NCBI RefSeq assembly: GCF_020552705.1
Contig: NZ_JAJBZG010000001.1
Coordinates: forward strand, 744,001-808,000
Length of the DNA stretch: 64,000 nt
DNA from: Christiangramia sediminis
Lineage (GTDB): Bacteria; Bacteroidota; Bacteroidia; Flavobacteriales; Flavobacteriaceae
Reading direction: 5' to 3'
In this document: piece by piece, positions 17,206 to 24,227 of the stretch
Layout of the letters: each line of letters starts with the position of its first letter
Position numbering within the stretch: position 1 is the stretch's first letter
Notes under the pieces: model-generated
The model's input: the letters and a program-made list of their open reading frames with translations, nothing else
Told to the model about the DNA's origin: nothing
Database searches by the model: none
Program-made: the position numbers and the translations under genes

Positions 17206-18303
17206 ATGAGCAATGAAATTTCGCTTTCAAGAAAGTTAGAAGAACGCGTAAAAGAACTCTCTTGTTTATATGGAGTATCTTCTGCCATCCGGAAACATTC
17301 AGATTCAGTTTTAAATACACTGGAGGAAATCTGTCTCATTACCAAACAGGCCTGGTTACTTTCTGATGATGCAATTGTTCAGTTATCTATAAAAGATTAT
17401 AATATTTCTACTTCCGAAATTCCTGAAAAAAACATTTCACAACAATCTGAAATATTAGTATTTGGTGATCATCTAGGATTTATTAAAGTATATTATGATA
17501 CTCAAAATTCTCATGGAGCAAGATTTTTAAAAGAAGAACAAAAACTACTTGATAAGATCGCCATAGAAATCAGCGAATTTATTGAGCGTAAAGAAGTAGC
17601 CCAAAAAGAAGAATTATTAAGAAGAAGCGCTGAAAGAAATGATCGTCTATCTATTCTTGGAGAAATAACAGCCGGTATTGCACATGAATTAAATACACCT
17701 TTAGGTAATATTTTAGGTTTTGCCGAATTGATAAAATCTAATACACAGGATGATCAAACCGATAAAGACACCACGAAGATCATTAAAGCAGCAATTTACT
17801 CGCGAGAGATCGTAAAAAAACTCATGTTCTTTGCCTGTGAAATGCCTCAAAATAAAGAGTTTACGCAAATAAAACCAATTATAGATCAGGCACTTAAATT
17901 GTTATCTCAAAATTTCCAAAAAGCTGAAATCGGTTATAATTTCAAAATTGATAACCCCAGTCTTGAAGCACAAATAGATACGATACAGTTCACTCAGGTT
18001 CTATTTAATCTCCTTATCAATGCTATTTATATCTCCCCTAAAAAAAGTATAATTTCAGTAAAAGTTTCCAATACATCTTCCCATTTTATCATGGAAATAA
18101 TAGATGAAGGACCTGGAATTCCTGGTGATTTGAATGCAAAAATATATGAACCTTTCTTCACTACTAAGCCAGTTGGAGAAGGCTCTGGTTTAGGACTTAG
18201 TGTAGTTCATGGAATTATTAAGAGCCATCGAGGAGAAATTATTAATTTTGATAACAAACCTACAGGAACTGTTTTTCAAATTAAATTACCCTTAAAAATG
18301 TAA
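17206..18303 (+). CDS. Sensor histidine kinase, NtrB-like partner of the downstream regulator
   Basis: I prefer the ATG at 17206 (MSNEISLSRKLEERVKEL, 365 residues). An upstream ATG at 17164 adds 14 residues that do not look like the domain start. An N-terminal region (about 10-130, KELSCLYGVSSAIRKHSD) resembles the GAF-like sensor seen in Bacteroidota kinases. HisKA follows with phosphoacceptor His160 in GIAHELNTPLGNILGF, then an HATPase with NLLINAIY, DEGPGIP and GSGLGLSVVHGI. No membrane span is visible, so it is a cytosolic sensor. The response regulator begins 3 bases after its stop, indicating translational coupling and a cognate pair. The signal is unknown. Confidence 0.93.
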   Translation: MSNEISLSRKLEERVKELSCLYGVSSAIRKHSDSVLNTLEEICLITKQAWLLSDDAIVQLSIKDYNISTSEIPEKNISQQSEILVFGDHLGFIKVYYDTQNSHGARFLKEEQKLLDKIAIEISEFIERKEVAQKEELLRRSAERNDRLSILGEITAGIAHELNTPLGNILGFAELIKSNTQDDQTDKDTTKIIKAAIYSREIVKKLMFFACEMPQNKEFTQIKPIIDQALKLLSQNFQKAEIGYNFKIDNPSLEAQIDTIQFTQVLFNLLINAIYISPKKSIISVKVSNTSSHFIMEIIDEGPGIPGDLNAKIYEPFFTTKPVGEGSGLGLSVVHGIIKSHRGEIINFDNKPTGTVFQIKLPLKM

Positions 18304-18306
18304 GTT

Positions 18307-19629
18307 ATGATGCTCAAAAAGGCAAATATTTTAATAGTTGATGATGACTATGATATGCTTGAATTAATTCAACGCCAGCTTCAGGAGCAAAATTTTCATT
18401 CTTATAAGGCTGCTTCAGTTGTGGAAGCTATAGATATATTAAAATTTAATGCGATAGATTTACTTATTACCGATCTCCAGATGCCAGGAATTGGTGGTAT
18501 GGAGCTTATAAAATATGTGGAAGAACATTTTCCCAAAGTACCAAAATTGGTTATAACCGGATACCCCTCTATAGATGGTGCGCTAAAGGTCATGAAATCT
18601 GGAGCACTGGATTATATAGTTAAACCTTTCACTGTTGAAGAATTAAAACATTCTGTAGAAAAATCCCTTCCTAAAAGAACTCAGAATTCTGAAAGTAAAA
18701 CCCCTCCCACTAATAAACCAACCGTATATGCTGGAATCGTTGGAAATTCAGAAAAAATTGAGAAATTAATTGACCTCATAGAACGGGTGAAAAATAACCG
18801 AGCTACTGTTCTTATTCAGGGAGAAAGCGGTACAGGAAAAGAATTAGTGGCCCGGGCCATTCATTATAAAGGTTCGTTTGCTGCAAACCCGTTTATAGCA
18901 GTTAACTGTGGAGCAATTCCAGAAGAACTCCTGGAAGCAGAACTTTTTGGATATAAAAAAGGAGCGTTTACCGGAGCTAACGAGAATCGTGAAGGCTTTT
19001 TTCAGGCTGCCGCAGGAGGCACTATCTTTTTAGATGAGATTGGTACTGCTCCCCTAACAGTTCAAACAAGGCTATTGCGAGTTCTTCAGGAAAAAGAAGT
19101 ACGTCGTATAGGTGAGCAAAAAGCCCGTAAAATAGAAGTTCGTATTGTCGCTGCTACCAATGGTGATTTGCAGCAAATGGTTAAGAAAGGTAGTTTTAGG
19201 AAAGATCTTTATTATAGGTTAAACGTTGTAAATATTGAAACTCCGCCATTGAGAGAACATAAAAGTGATATTTCTCTTCTTGCCAAGAATTTTTTAAGAA
19301 AATATGCTGGGGAATATGCCAAACCTAAAATAGAATTTACGAATAAAGCATTGGAAATGCTGGAACGATATAACTGGCCGGGCAATGTTCGCGAATTGGA
19401 AAATGTTGTTCAACGGGCGATCATTATGAGTGAAAATAAGATAGATATTGAACAACTTCCCGATTTTCTCAAATATCCTTCCCCAAAATTAACAAGTACC
19501 TCAAAATCACTACAACAGGTCGAAAAAGAGCATATTCTAAAGATAATGGCCAGCGTGGATAATAATAAAACAAAAGCCGCTGAGATCCTTCAAATAGACC
19601 GTAAAACCCTTCGCAAAAAGCTGAAATAA
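18307..19629 (+). CDS. NtrC-family sigma-54-dependent response regulator
   Basis: The 440-residue regulator has a receiver domain (DDD at 12-14, phosphoacceptor Asp56 in LLITDLQMPG, Lys in DYIVKPF) and an AAA+ domain with Walker A GESGTGKE. It also carries the sigma-54-contacting GAFTGA loop, Walker B GGTIFLDEIG and arginine-finger region, and a Fis-type C-terminal HTH (NKTKAAEILQIDRKTLRKKL). All activator elements are intact, so it should activate sigma-54 promoters after phosphorylation by the adjacent kinase. A tandem repeat and a -24/-12-like promoter lie just downstream, before the next gene, and are likely targets. Confidence 0.95.
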   Translation: MMLKKANILIVDDDYDMLELIQRQLQEQNFHSYKAASVVEAIDILKFNAIDLLITDLQMPGIGGMELIKYVEEHFPKVPKLVITGYPSIDGALKVMKSGALDYIVKPFTVEELKHSVEKSLPKRTQNSESKTPPTNKPTVYAGIVGNSEKIEKLIDLIERVKNNRATVLIQGESGTGKELVARAIHYKGSFAANPFIAVNCGAIPEELLEAELFGYKKGAFTGANENREGFFQAAAGGTIFLDEIGTAPLTVQTRLLRVLQEKEVRRIGEQKARKIEVRIVAATNGDLQQMVKKGSFRKDLYYRLNVVNIETPPLREHKSDISLLAKNFLRKYAGEYAKPKIEFTNKALEMLERYNWPGNVRELENVVQRAIIMSENKIDIEQLPDFLKYPSPKLTSTSKSLQQVEKEHILKIMASVDNNKTKAAEILQIDRKTLRKKLK

Positions 19630-19647
19630 TAGCTATATTTTAGCGGT

Positions 19648-19681
19648 ACTTTTCTCCCCTACCGGGACTTTTCTCCCCGGT
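19648..19681 (+). promoter_or_regulatory. Tandem direct repeat with embedded inverted repeat, candidate activator binding site
   Basis: ACTTTTCTCCCC occurs twice, at 19648-19659 and 19667-19678, with a 19-base period (about two helical turns). The second copy is flanked by ACCGGG (19661-19666) and CCCGGT (19676-19681), an inverted repeat. The site lies 90-120 bases upstream of a sigma-54-like promoter, the usual distance for an NtrC-type enhancer. Binding is inferred. Confidence 0.5.
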
Positions 19682-19767
19682 TATAAATATTAATATCATT
19701 TATTTTACATTATCAATAACCTGTTTTTCAGGTGTTTATATTTTATTCGCAAATTTTTATAAATGAC

Positions 19768-19782
19768 GGGCATAAGATTTGA
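19768..19782 (+). promoter_or_regulatory. Sigma-54-like (-24/-12) promoter
   Basis: GGGCAT-N5-TTGA matches the sigma-54 consensus TGGCAC-N5-TTGC at GGCA and TTG with correct spacing; the -12 C is replaced by A. It sits 36 bases before the start of the small Cys protein and directly downstream of a gene for a sigma-54 activator. One consensus mismatch at a key position keeps the confidence moderate. Confidence 0.45.
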
Positions 19783-19817
19783 CTTTCTGTAATGAAGAAA
19801 ATTAAATCTATGATCAA

Positions 19818-19979
19818 ATGAATTTGATAAAGGAAAAAGCAAAAACCAATATTCCAAAAAGAAAGCATCTTAATGGAGTTACTCAGGAGATGCTCAAAGG
19901 GCTATGCTTTAATTGCGACCACCGCAAAACCTGTACCTGGAAAGAAAACAGAAAAATCTATTGTGAACACTTTGAATAA
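19818..19979 (+). CDS. 53-residue Cys-rich small protein, probable zinc-binding
   Basis: An ATG at 19818 opens a 53-codon frame ending at 19979, 6 bases before the glutamate dehydrogenase gene. The N-terminal half is Lys-rich (MNLIKEKAKTNIPKRK). The C-terminal half, GLCFNCDHRKTCTWKE and then YCEHFE, holds four Cys (C-x2-C, a third five residues on, and a late C-E-H) that could bind Zn or a cluster. Close packing with gdhA and the regular Cys pattern argue that it is real. I know no function. Its position at the head of the presumed sigma-54 operon suggests a regulatory or redox role. Confidence 0.7.
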   Translation: MNLIKEKAKTNIPKRKHLNGVTQEMLKGLCFNCDHRKTCTWKENRKIYCEHFE

Positions 19980-19985
19980 CATAAA

Positions 19986-21266
19986 ATGATAAACACTAAA
20001 AAAGCTATTAAACAATCTATGTACGAGACCGTTATGAATCAATTCAACAAAACGGCAGATATTATAGATTTAAATCCCAATATCAGAAAGATACTTGGTA
20101 TCACCAATAATGAAATCATTGTTCATTTTCCCGTAAAAATGGACAATGGCGAGGTAGAAGTCTTTACAGGATATCGAGTGCAACATAACAATGCGTTGGG
20201 CCCTTATAAAGGGGGGTTGCGATACCACGATACTGTAGACATTGATGCTGCAAAGGCACTGGCAATGTGGATGACCTGGAAAACCTCTCTGGCTGGATTA
20301 CCATTTGGAGGTGCAAAAGGAGGTATTAAATTAGATCCCCGAGATTATTCAGATTCTGAATTAGAACGCATTACTCGTCGTTTTACTTATGCCTTAGGCG
20401 AAAATATAGGACCGGAACATGATATTCCTGCACCCGATGTAAATACAAATCCACAAACTATGGCCTGGATTGTGGATACCTATATGTCAACCATTTCTTC
20501 ATCTGAACGTTCACATAATCAACATGTTGTTACAGGAAAACCTGTTGGCGCTGGTGGTCTGGAGGGAAGGGACCGTGCAACAGGATTTGGAGTTTATCTG
20601 AGCATCAAACTATTACTGGAAACCAAAGGAGAAGATCTAAAAAATAAAAAATTTATAGTCCAGGGCTTTGGTAATGTAGGGTATTGGGCTTCCCATTTTC
20701 TTACTAAGGATGGATCAAAATTACTAGCGGTGCAAGATGCACACGCCACCCTTTATAATGAAAACGGGATAGATACGGAAGCTCTGGCTCAACATTGCGA
20801 ACCTAGGAAAGGCTCTATAAAAGGATTTGAAGGAGCAGAAGAAATAGAAGCTGATGATTTCTTTGGCTTAGACTGTGATATAATAGTCCCTGCTGCCTTG
20901 GGAAATCAGATTACTGCGGAAAATGCTTTTAAAATAAAAGCTTCTATACTAGCTGAAGGCGCTAATGGACCTACAGATAAAGATGGTGAACAAATTCTGC
21001 TCGATAATGGTGTTACTATTATACCTGATATTTTCTGTAATTCTGGTGGTGTAATTGGAAGTTATTTTGAATGGTTACAGAATAGAAATGGAGAACTATG
21101 GCAACTAGATGAAGTAATGGCTAAAATTGAAAAAAAACTCAAAGAAAATTTCCATAAAATAAATACTGAGGTAAATAAACGTAACGTGGATTGGAGAACA
21201 GCGGCTTTTATTCTGGCTATATCTCGAGTAGAAACAGCATATATCCAAAGGGGGATTTTTCCATAG
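19986..21266 (+). CDS. gdhA: Glutamate dehydrogenase (Glu/Leu/Phe/Val family)
   Basis: The enzyme interconverts glutamate and 2-oxoglutarate plus ammonia with NAD(P). The 426-residue length fits the hexameric short GDH family. The substrate-binding stretch GPYKGGLRYHDTVD, the catalytic-Lys loop LPFGGAKGGIKLDP, PAPDVNTNPQTMAW and the Rossmann motif VQGFGNVGYWASHF are all present. It lies in a probable operon after the small Cys protein and downstream of the NtrC-type system. That fits nitrogen or energy-status control, although the effector is unknown. Cofactor specificity is not decidable by eye. Confidence 0.93.
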   Translation: MINTKKAIKQSMYETVMNQFNKTADIIDLNPNIRKILGITNNEIIVHFPVKMDNGEVEVFTGYRVQHNNALGPYKGGLRYHDTVDIDAAKALAMWMTWKTSLAGLPFGGAKGGIKLDPRDYSDSELERITRRFTYALGENIGPEHDIPAPDVNTNPQTMAWIVDTYMSTISSSERSHNQHVVTGKPVGAGGLEGRDRATGFGVYLSIKLLLETKGEDLKNKKFIVQGFGNVGYWASHFLTKDGSKLLAVQDAHATLYNENGIDTEALAQHCEPRKGSIKGFEGAEEIEADDFFGLDCDIIVPAALGNQITAENAFKIKASILAEGANGPTDKDGEQILLDNGVTIIPDIFCNSGGVIGSYFEWLQNRNGELWQLDEVMAKIEKKLKENFHKINTEVNKRNVDWRTAAFILAISRVETAYIQRGIFP

Positions 21267-21292
21267 GAATAGTTCAATTAAAAAAAATTAAA

Positions 21293-21736
21293 ATGAAATA
21301 CGGTGAATTAATCATAGAGAAAAAAGAATATGAATTTTTAAAGCAAATAATGTCTTTAGCAAGATATTACAAAGACACATCCTATAAGGCTTCAATTTAT
21401 AAATTGAATGAGGAATTAAAGGAAGCAAAAATTGTTACCAAAGTTAATATGCCTATGGATGTGATTCGCTTAAATTCATTTGTTACTATAGAAACACCTT
21501 ATGCCGTAGAAAAGACTTATCAAATTGTAACACCTGAAAAAGGTGATATAAGAAAAGACAAGGTTTCTATTTTGGCTCCCATGGGATTAGCTCTATTTGG
21601 ATACGCTGAAGGAGATCAAATTACTTGGACCTTTCCATTGGGAGAAAGTCGTATTAAGATTAAAAAAGTAAATCAAATACAAACAGGTTTAATGAACTTA
21701 AATCATGATAAACAAAATACAGGAACACCACAATGA
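21293..21736 (+). CDS. GreA/GreB-family or Rnk-like RNA-polymerase-binding factor
   Basis: I place the start at the ATG at 21293 (MKYGELIIEKKEYEFLK), giving 147 residues. Earlier in-frame codons overlap the gdhA 3' end. The N-terminal part is a short helical region. The C-terminal half has the GreA/B FKBP-like fold pattern, with VTIETPYAVEKTYQIV, KVSILAPMGLALFGYAEGD and a closing beta strand. This is the style of Bacteroidota GreA/GreB-family or Rnk proteins that bind in the RNA polymerase secondary channel. It follows gdhA by 26 bases and is probably co-transcribed. Whether it stimulates cleavage or acts as a regulator cannot be told. Confidence 0.75.
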   Translation: MKYGELIIEKKEYEFLKQIMSLARYYKDTSYKASIYKLNEELKEAKIVTKVNMPMDVIRLNSFVTIETPYAVEKTYQIVTPEKGDIRKDKVSILAPMGLALFGYAEGDQITWTFPLGESRIKIKKVNQIQTGLMNLNHDKQNTGTPQ

Positions 21737-22127
21737 TGAAGAAATAGAGATAATAAGACTTCAAAATGATATTGATCAATGGAAATCTGAATTGGGTTTT
21801 CTTATTCAGGAAATTAATTTTTATCTGGAATTGTTGAATTCAAAAATAATCAATGATATAGATGTTAATAAGAAAGAAGCCAATGATCTATTAAATCAAT
21901 TTCTAATGTTAAAGGTTACTAGTGAAAATATTGAAAATAAATGTGGACTATTTAAACCTAAACTGGAGGAAAAGAAAGAATGCGAGGATATTCAATGTGA
22001 TCATGCATACTTAAACGAACATTTAATTTTGCGTTATAAAATTGATAGACACATGAAGGATGTACGGAAGGTGAAAGGCTCAGCCTTTAAATATATACGA
22101 TGCGGAATAAAGAATTTTTTGAATTAA
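21705..22127 (+). CDS. Hypothetical coiled-coil protein with paired Cys residues
   Basis: This 140-residue frame overlaps the preceding gene by 32 bases and lies in another frame. It begins MINKIQEHHNDEEIEIIRLQ and is predicted helical with heptad-like spacing. It has Cys at a CGLF site and in KKECEDIQCDHAYL, and a basic C-terminal tail. I recognise no family. The overlap and shared strand suggest translational coupling to the Gre-like factor. A later start is possible; none is clearly better. Confidence 0.6.
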   Translation: MINKIQEHHNDEEIEIIRLQNDIDQWKSELGFLIQEINFYLELLNSKIINDIDVNKKEANDLLNQFLMLKVTSENIENKCGLFKPKLEEKKECEDIQCDHAYLNEHLILRYKIDRHMKDVRKVKGSAFKYIRCGIKNFLN

Positions 22128-22209
22128 ATAAAAATAATTTGTCTTAGTTGATCCAGATAGTTCGAAATAGATACTTCTCAATTATTTTATTAAGGGTTAA
22201 ATTTTCAAG

Positions 22210-22235
22210 CAGATTTTGAGCTATCTGGTTTTTTT
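22210..22235 (+). terminator. Probable intrinsic terminator after the gdhA-linked genes
   Basis: CAGAT (22210-22214) pairs with ATCTG (22223-22227) and is followed by seven T. A longer alternative pairs CCAGATAG (22153-22160) with CTATCTGG (22221-22228). Either would end transcription before the small membrane protein gene. Confidence 0.5.
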
Positions 22236-22248
22236 AAAAATATATATT

Positions 22249-22452
22249 ATGAAAAATAAATTTTTTAAAAGTATAGTTTTAGTCTTTTTGGTGGTATTAT
22301 TTAGATCGATCTATTTGCAACAAAATTTCTACCTTAATATCTGGGAGGAAAATAAAATTACAATTCTATTTATAGGCAGTCTTTTCGCAATAGCAATTTC
22401 TATAATCATTTTCTTTCAAAAAATAGAAACCTCCCGAAAAGATATTGATTAA
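22249..22452 (+). CDS. Small two-span membrane protein of unknown function
   Basis: Starting at the ATG at 22249 (MKNKFFKSIVLVFLVVLF) gives 67 residues with two hydrophobic spans (about 8-20 and 38-58), Lys-rich ends and a polar loop. The upstream in-frame ATG at 22216 overlaps the terminator and is unlikely. The translation looks like a genuine Flavobacteria small membrane protein. No family is recognised, and the position downstream of a terminator implies its own promoter. Confidence 0.5.
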   Translation: MKNKFFKSIVLVFLVVLFRSIYLQQNFYLNIWEENKITILFIGSLFAIAISIIIFFQKIETSRKDID

Positions 22453-22582
22453 AACTTTTTAAAGAATCCTTAGTTACCTTGTGGAATTTGAATCTTCTAA
22501 TCCTCTAATTCGAAACTCAAATTGTCTATTTCTAAACTTTGCAAATGATTTCATACTGAAGCCTTAGAATTAATTAATAAAA

Positions 22583-23044
22583 ATGAAATTTTCTTTTCTT
22601 AAAAAGTTTTACGCTCTGGTTTTAATCCAACCAGAACCCTTATCTCATAAACTTAGAAATATTTCTACTGAGTCAAAAAAAATTAAAAAAAAGAACAGAT
22701 TAAAAAATCTGGTATGGCTAGACGATACGTTAAATCCTCAGGACCCCAGAATGGACTGGTTAGCATACAGTCCTGTTGGAAGAGAGGTCAATGTGGTTTG
22801 GATTAAAAGTTATGCAGAGTTTAAACTCTGGCTTGAACTTAACGGTAAACCTGATGGAATATGTTTTGACTACAATTTAGGTATTGGTGCTCCCACTGGA
22901 TACGAATGTGCAAAATACCTAGTTGATTTTTGTAGACGCAATAAATTAAAACTTCCATCCTGGTCGTCTCAGTGCACTGATCCAGTGGAAAAAGTCAAAA
23001 TAAACAGACTTTTAAAATCTGCAGTTACTGTATATGAGTATTAA
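22583..23044 (+). CDS. Stand-alone cyclic-phosphate-processing receiver-domain protein (cREC_REC-like)
   Basis: The 153-residue protein has a basic N-terminal extension (about 1-45). A receiver-like domain follows, with LVWLDDTLNPQDPR, VVWIKSYAEFKLWLELNG, GICFDYNLGIG, GYECAKYLVDFCRRNKLKLP and a final SQCTDP segment. This pattern (WLDD-x-RxP, FDxDLG, GxxCAxxLVDxC) is what I know as the cyclic-phosphate-processing receiver domain. It is a receiver-fold enzyme predicted to act on 2',3'-cyclic phosphates in RNA repair contexts, not a phosphorelay receiver. No RtcB, RtcA or RNA ligase lies nearby, so its partner is unknown. The assignment rests on motif memory. Confidence 0.7.
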   Translation: MKFSFLKKFYALVLIQPEPLSHKLRNISTESKKIKKKNRLKNLVWLDDTLNPQDPRMDWLAYSPVGREVNVVWIKSYAEFKLWLELNGKPDGICFDYNLGIGAPTGYECAKYLVDFCRRNKLKLPSWSSQCTDPVEKVKINRLLKSAVTVYEY

Positions 23045-23217
23045 TAATTTTCTAAATCATTCTGAAAATTATCAAAGTCTCTTTTTGTTTTTATTATTCT
23101 AGTAATTCTATAAGAATTTCCAACCAACAGTTTAAGTCTCAATGCTCAAAATTATATAATGCACAGAGAACAATAAGTTTTCCAAAAATAAGGGTCGTAG
23201 TTGGAGCTATTCAAACC

Positions 23218-23931
23218 TTAAGAGGTTTTAGAGACCTTATAATTAATATAATTCTTCCTCATCCATAAATAGGCGAAGCAATCCAGGAGTGGTTTTACCA
23301 GTCTATTTCTAAGACCAAATTTAGGAGTTCCAGCTATTCTGGGAAAATGTCTAATAGGCACTTGTTTTATGCGCCCCCCCTGCAACATGATCATCGCGGG
23401 AAGAAAACGATGAAGCCCACTAAACATAGGGATTCTTTTCGCGTAATCTGTTCTTATAATTTTAAGTGGACAACCGGTATCGTACATCCCGTCATTTGTA
23501 AACCAGTTTCGGACTGTATTGGCAACCAAGGAAGAGAGATTTTTTATTCCTGAATCTTTACGTTCATGACGAAAACCATTCACAAGATCATAATGATCAA
23601 TCTCAGCTAATAAGGATTCAAAATCAAAAGGATCAGTTTGAAGATCTGAATCAATATACCCCGTTAAATTAGTGGTGGAATAATCAAATCCAGCTTTTAT
23701 TGCCGCGCTTAGACCACAGTTCTTTTCAAAACTGATATAATTAAAGTTAGGATTACGCTCACAGATAGCGATCATTAATTCTTCCGAATTATCTTTAGAA
23801 CCATCGTTCACAAAGAGTACCTGACATTTCACACTGGCCATTGAAATATACTCATTCATCTTCTCCTCTACTCTCCTAAGGTTTTCTTCTTCATTAAATA
23901 AAGGGACAATGATGGTAAGACTGTAATCCAT
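23218..23931 (-). CDS. Family 2 glycosyltransferase (dolichyl-phosphate mannosyltransferase-like)
   Basis: The 237-residue GT-A protein has the nucleotide-sugar-binding start LTIIVPLFNEEENL, VNDGSKDNSEELM and the metal-binding region YIDSDLQTDPFDF (the D-x-D equivalent). The acceptor-side segment YDTGCPLKIIRTDYAKRIP and the RIAGTPKFGLRNRL motif are typical of DPM1/ArnC-like GT2 enzymes. It lacks long C-terminal membrane spans. These proteins usually move a sugar onto a lipid phosphate carrier. No lipid A aminoarabinose or flippase genes are near. It stands alone, divergent from the DUF1704 operon. Confidence 0.88.
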   Translation of the reverse strand: MDYSLTIIVPLFNEEENLRRVEEKMNEYISMASVKCQVLFVNDGSKDNSEELMIAICERNPNFNYISFEKNCGLSAAIKAGFDYSTTNLTGYIDSDLQTDPFDFESLLAEIDHYDLVNGFRHERKDSGIKNLSSLVANTVRNWFTNDGMYDTGCPLKIIRTDYAKRIPMFSGLHRFLPAMIMLQGGRIKQVPIRHFPRIAGTPKFGLRNRLVKPLLDCFAYLWMRKNYINYKVSKTS

Positions 23932-24187
23932 ACTAAGAAATAAATTTGAGCAAAAATAGCTTTAAAAATAACAAAAGCCAATCTTGCTTTTTTCATTAAA
24001 AGCGCTTCTTAATAGAGATTTATTGATCAGCCTGAAACTGAAATCTACATGGGAGCTTCCTTTCACATTAATTTATAAGCCTTTCATAAAGTATTGTCAA
24101 AAGCTGAAAAATGGCGGTCATTGCCTATTAATCTTCATAAATTAGGTTACGAGACAAGTACAAACCAATCAATAAACCAATATTATG

Positions 24188-24205
24188 AACCCCTAAGGGG
24201 TTTTT
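24188..24205 (+). terminator. Intrinsic terminator in the leader of the DUF1704 operon
   Basis: AACCCC (24188-24193), loop TAA, GGGGTT (24197-24202) and a run of five T make a compact plus-strand terminator ending 22 bases before the DUF1704 start. The nearest upstream plus-strand gene ends over 1.1 kb earlier, at 23044. The hairpin may therefore end a small transcript or act as an attenuator for the operon. Confidence 0.6.
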
Positions 24206-24227
24206 AATAAAATAAGTTTTCAAAGTA

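Noticed and set aside
23347-23553. Plus-strand frame antisense to the glycosyltransferase
   Set aside because: The minus-strand gene has clear GT2 motifs; this frame has none.
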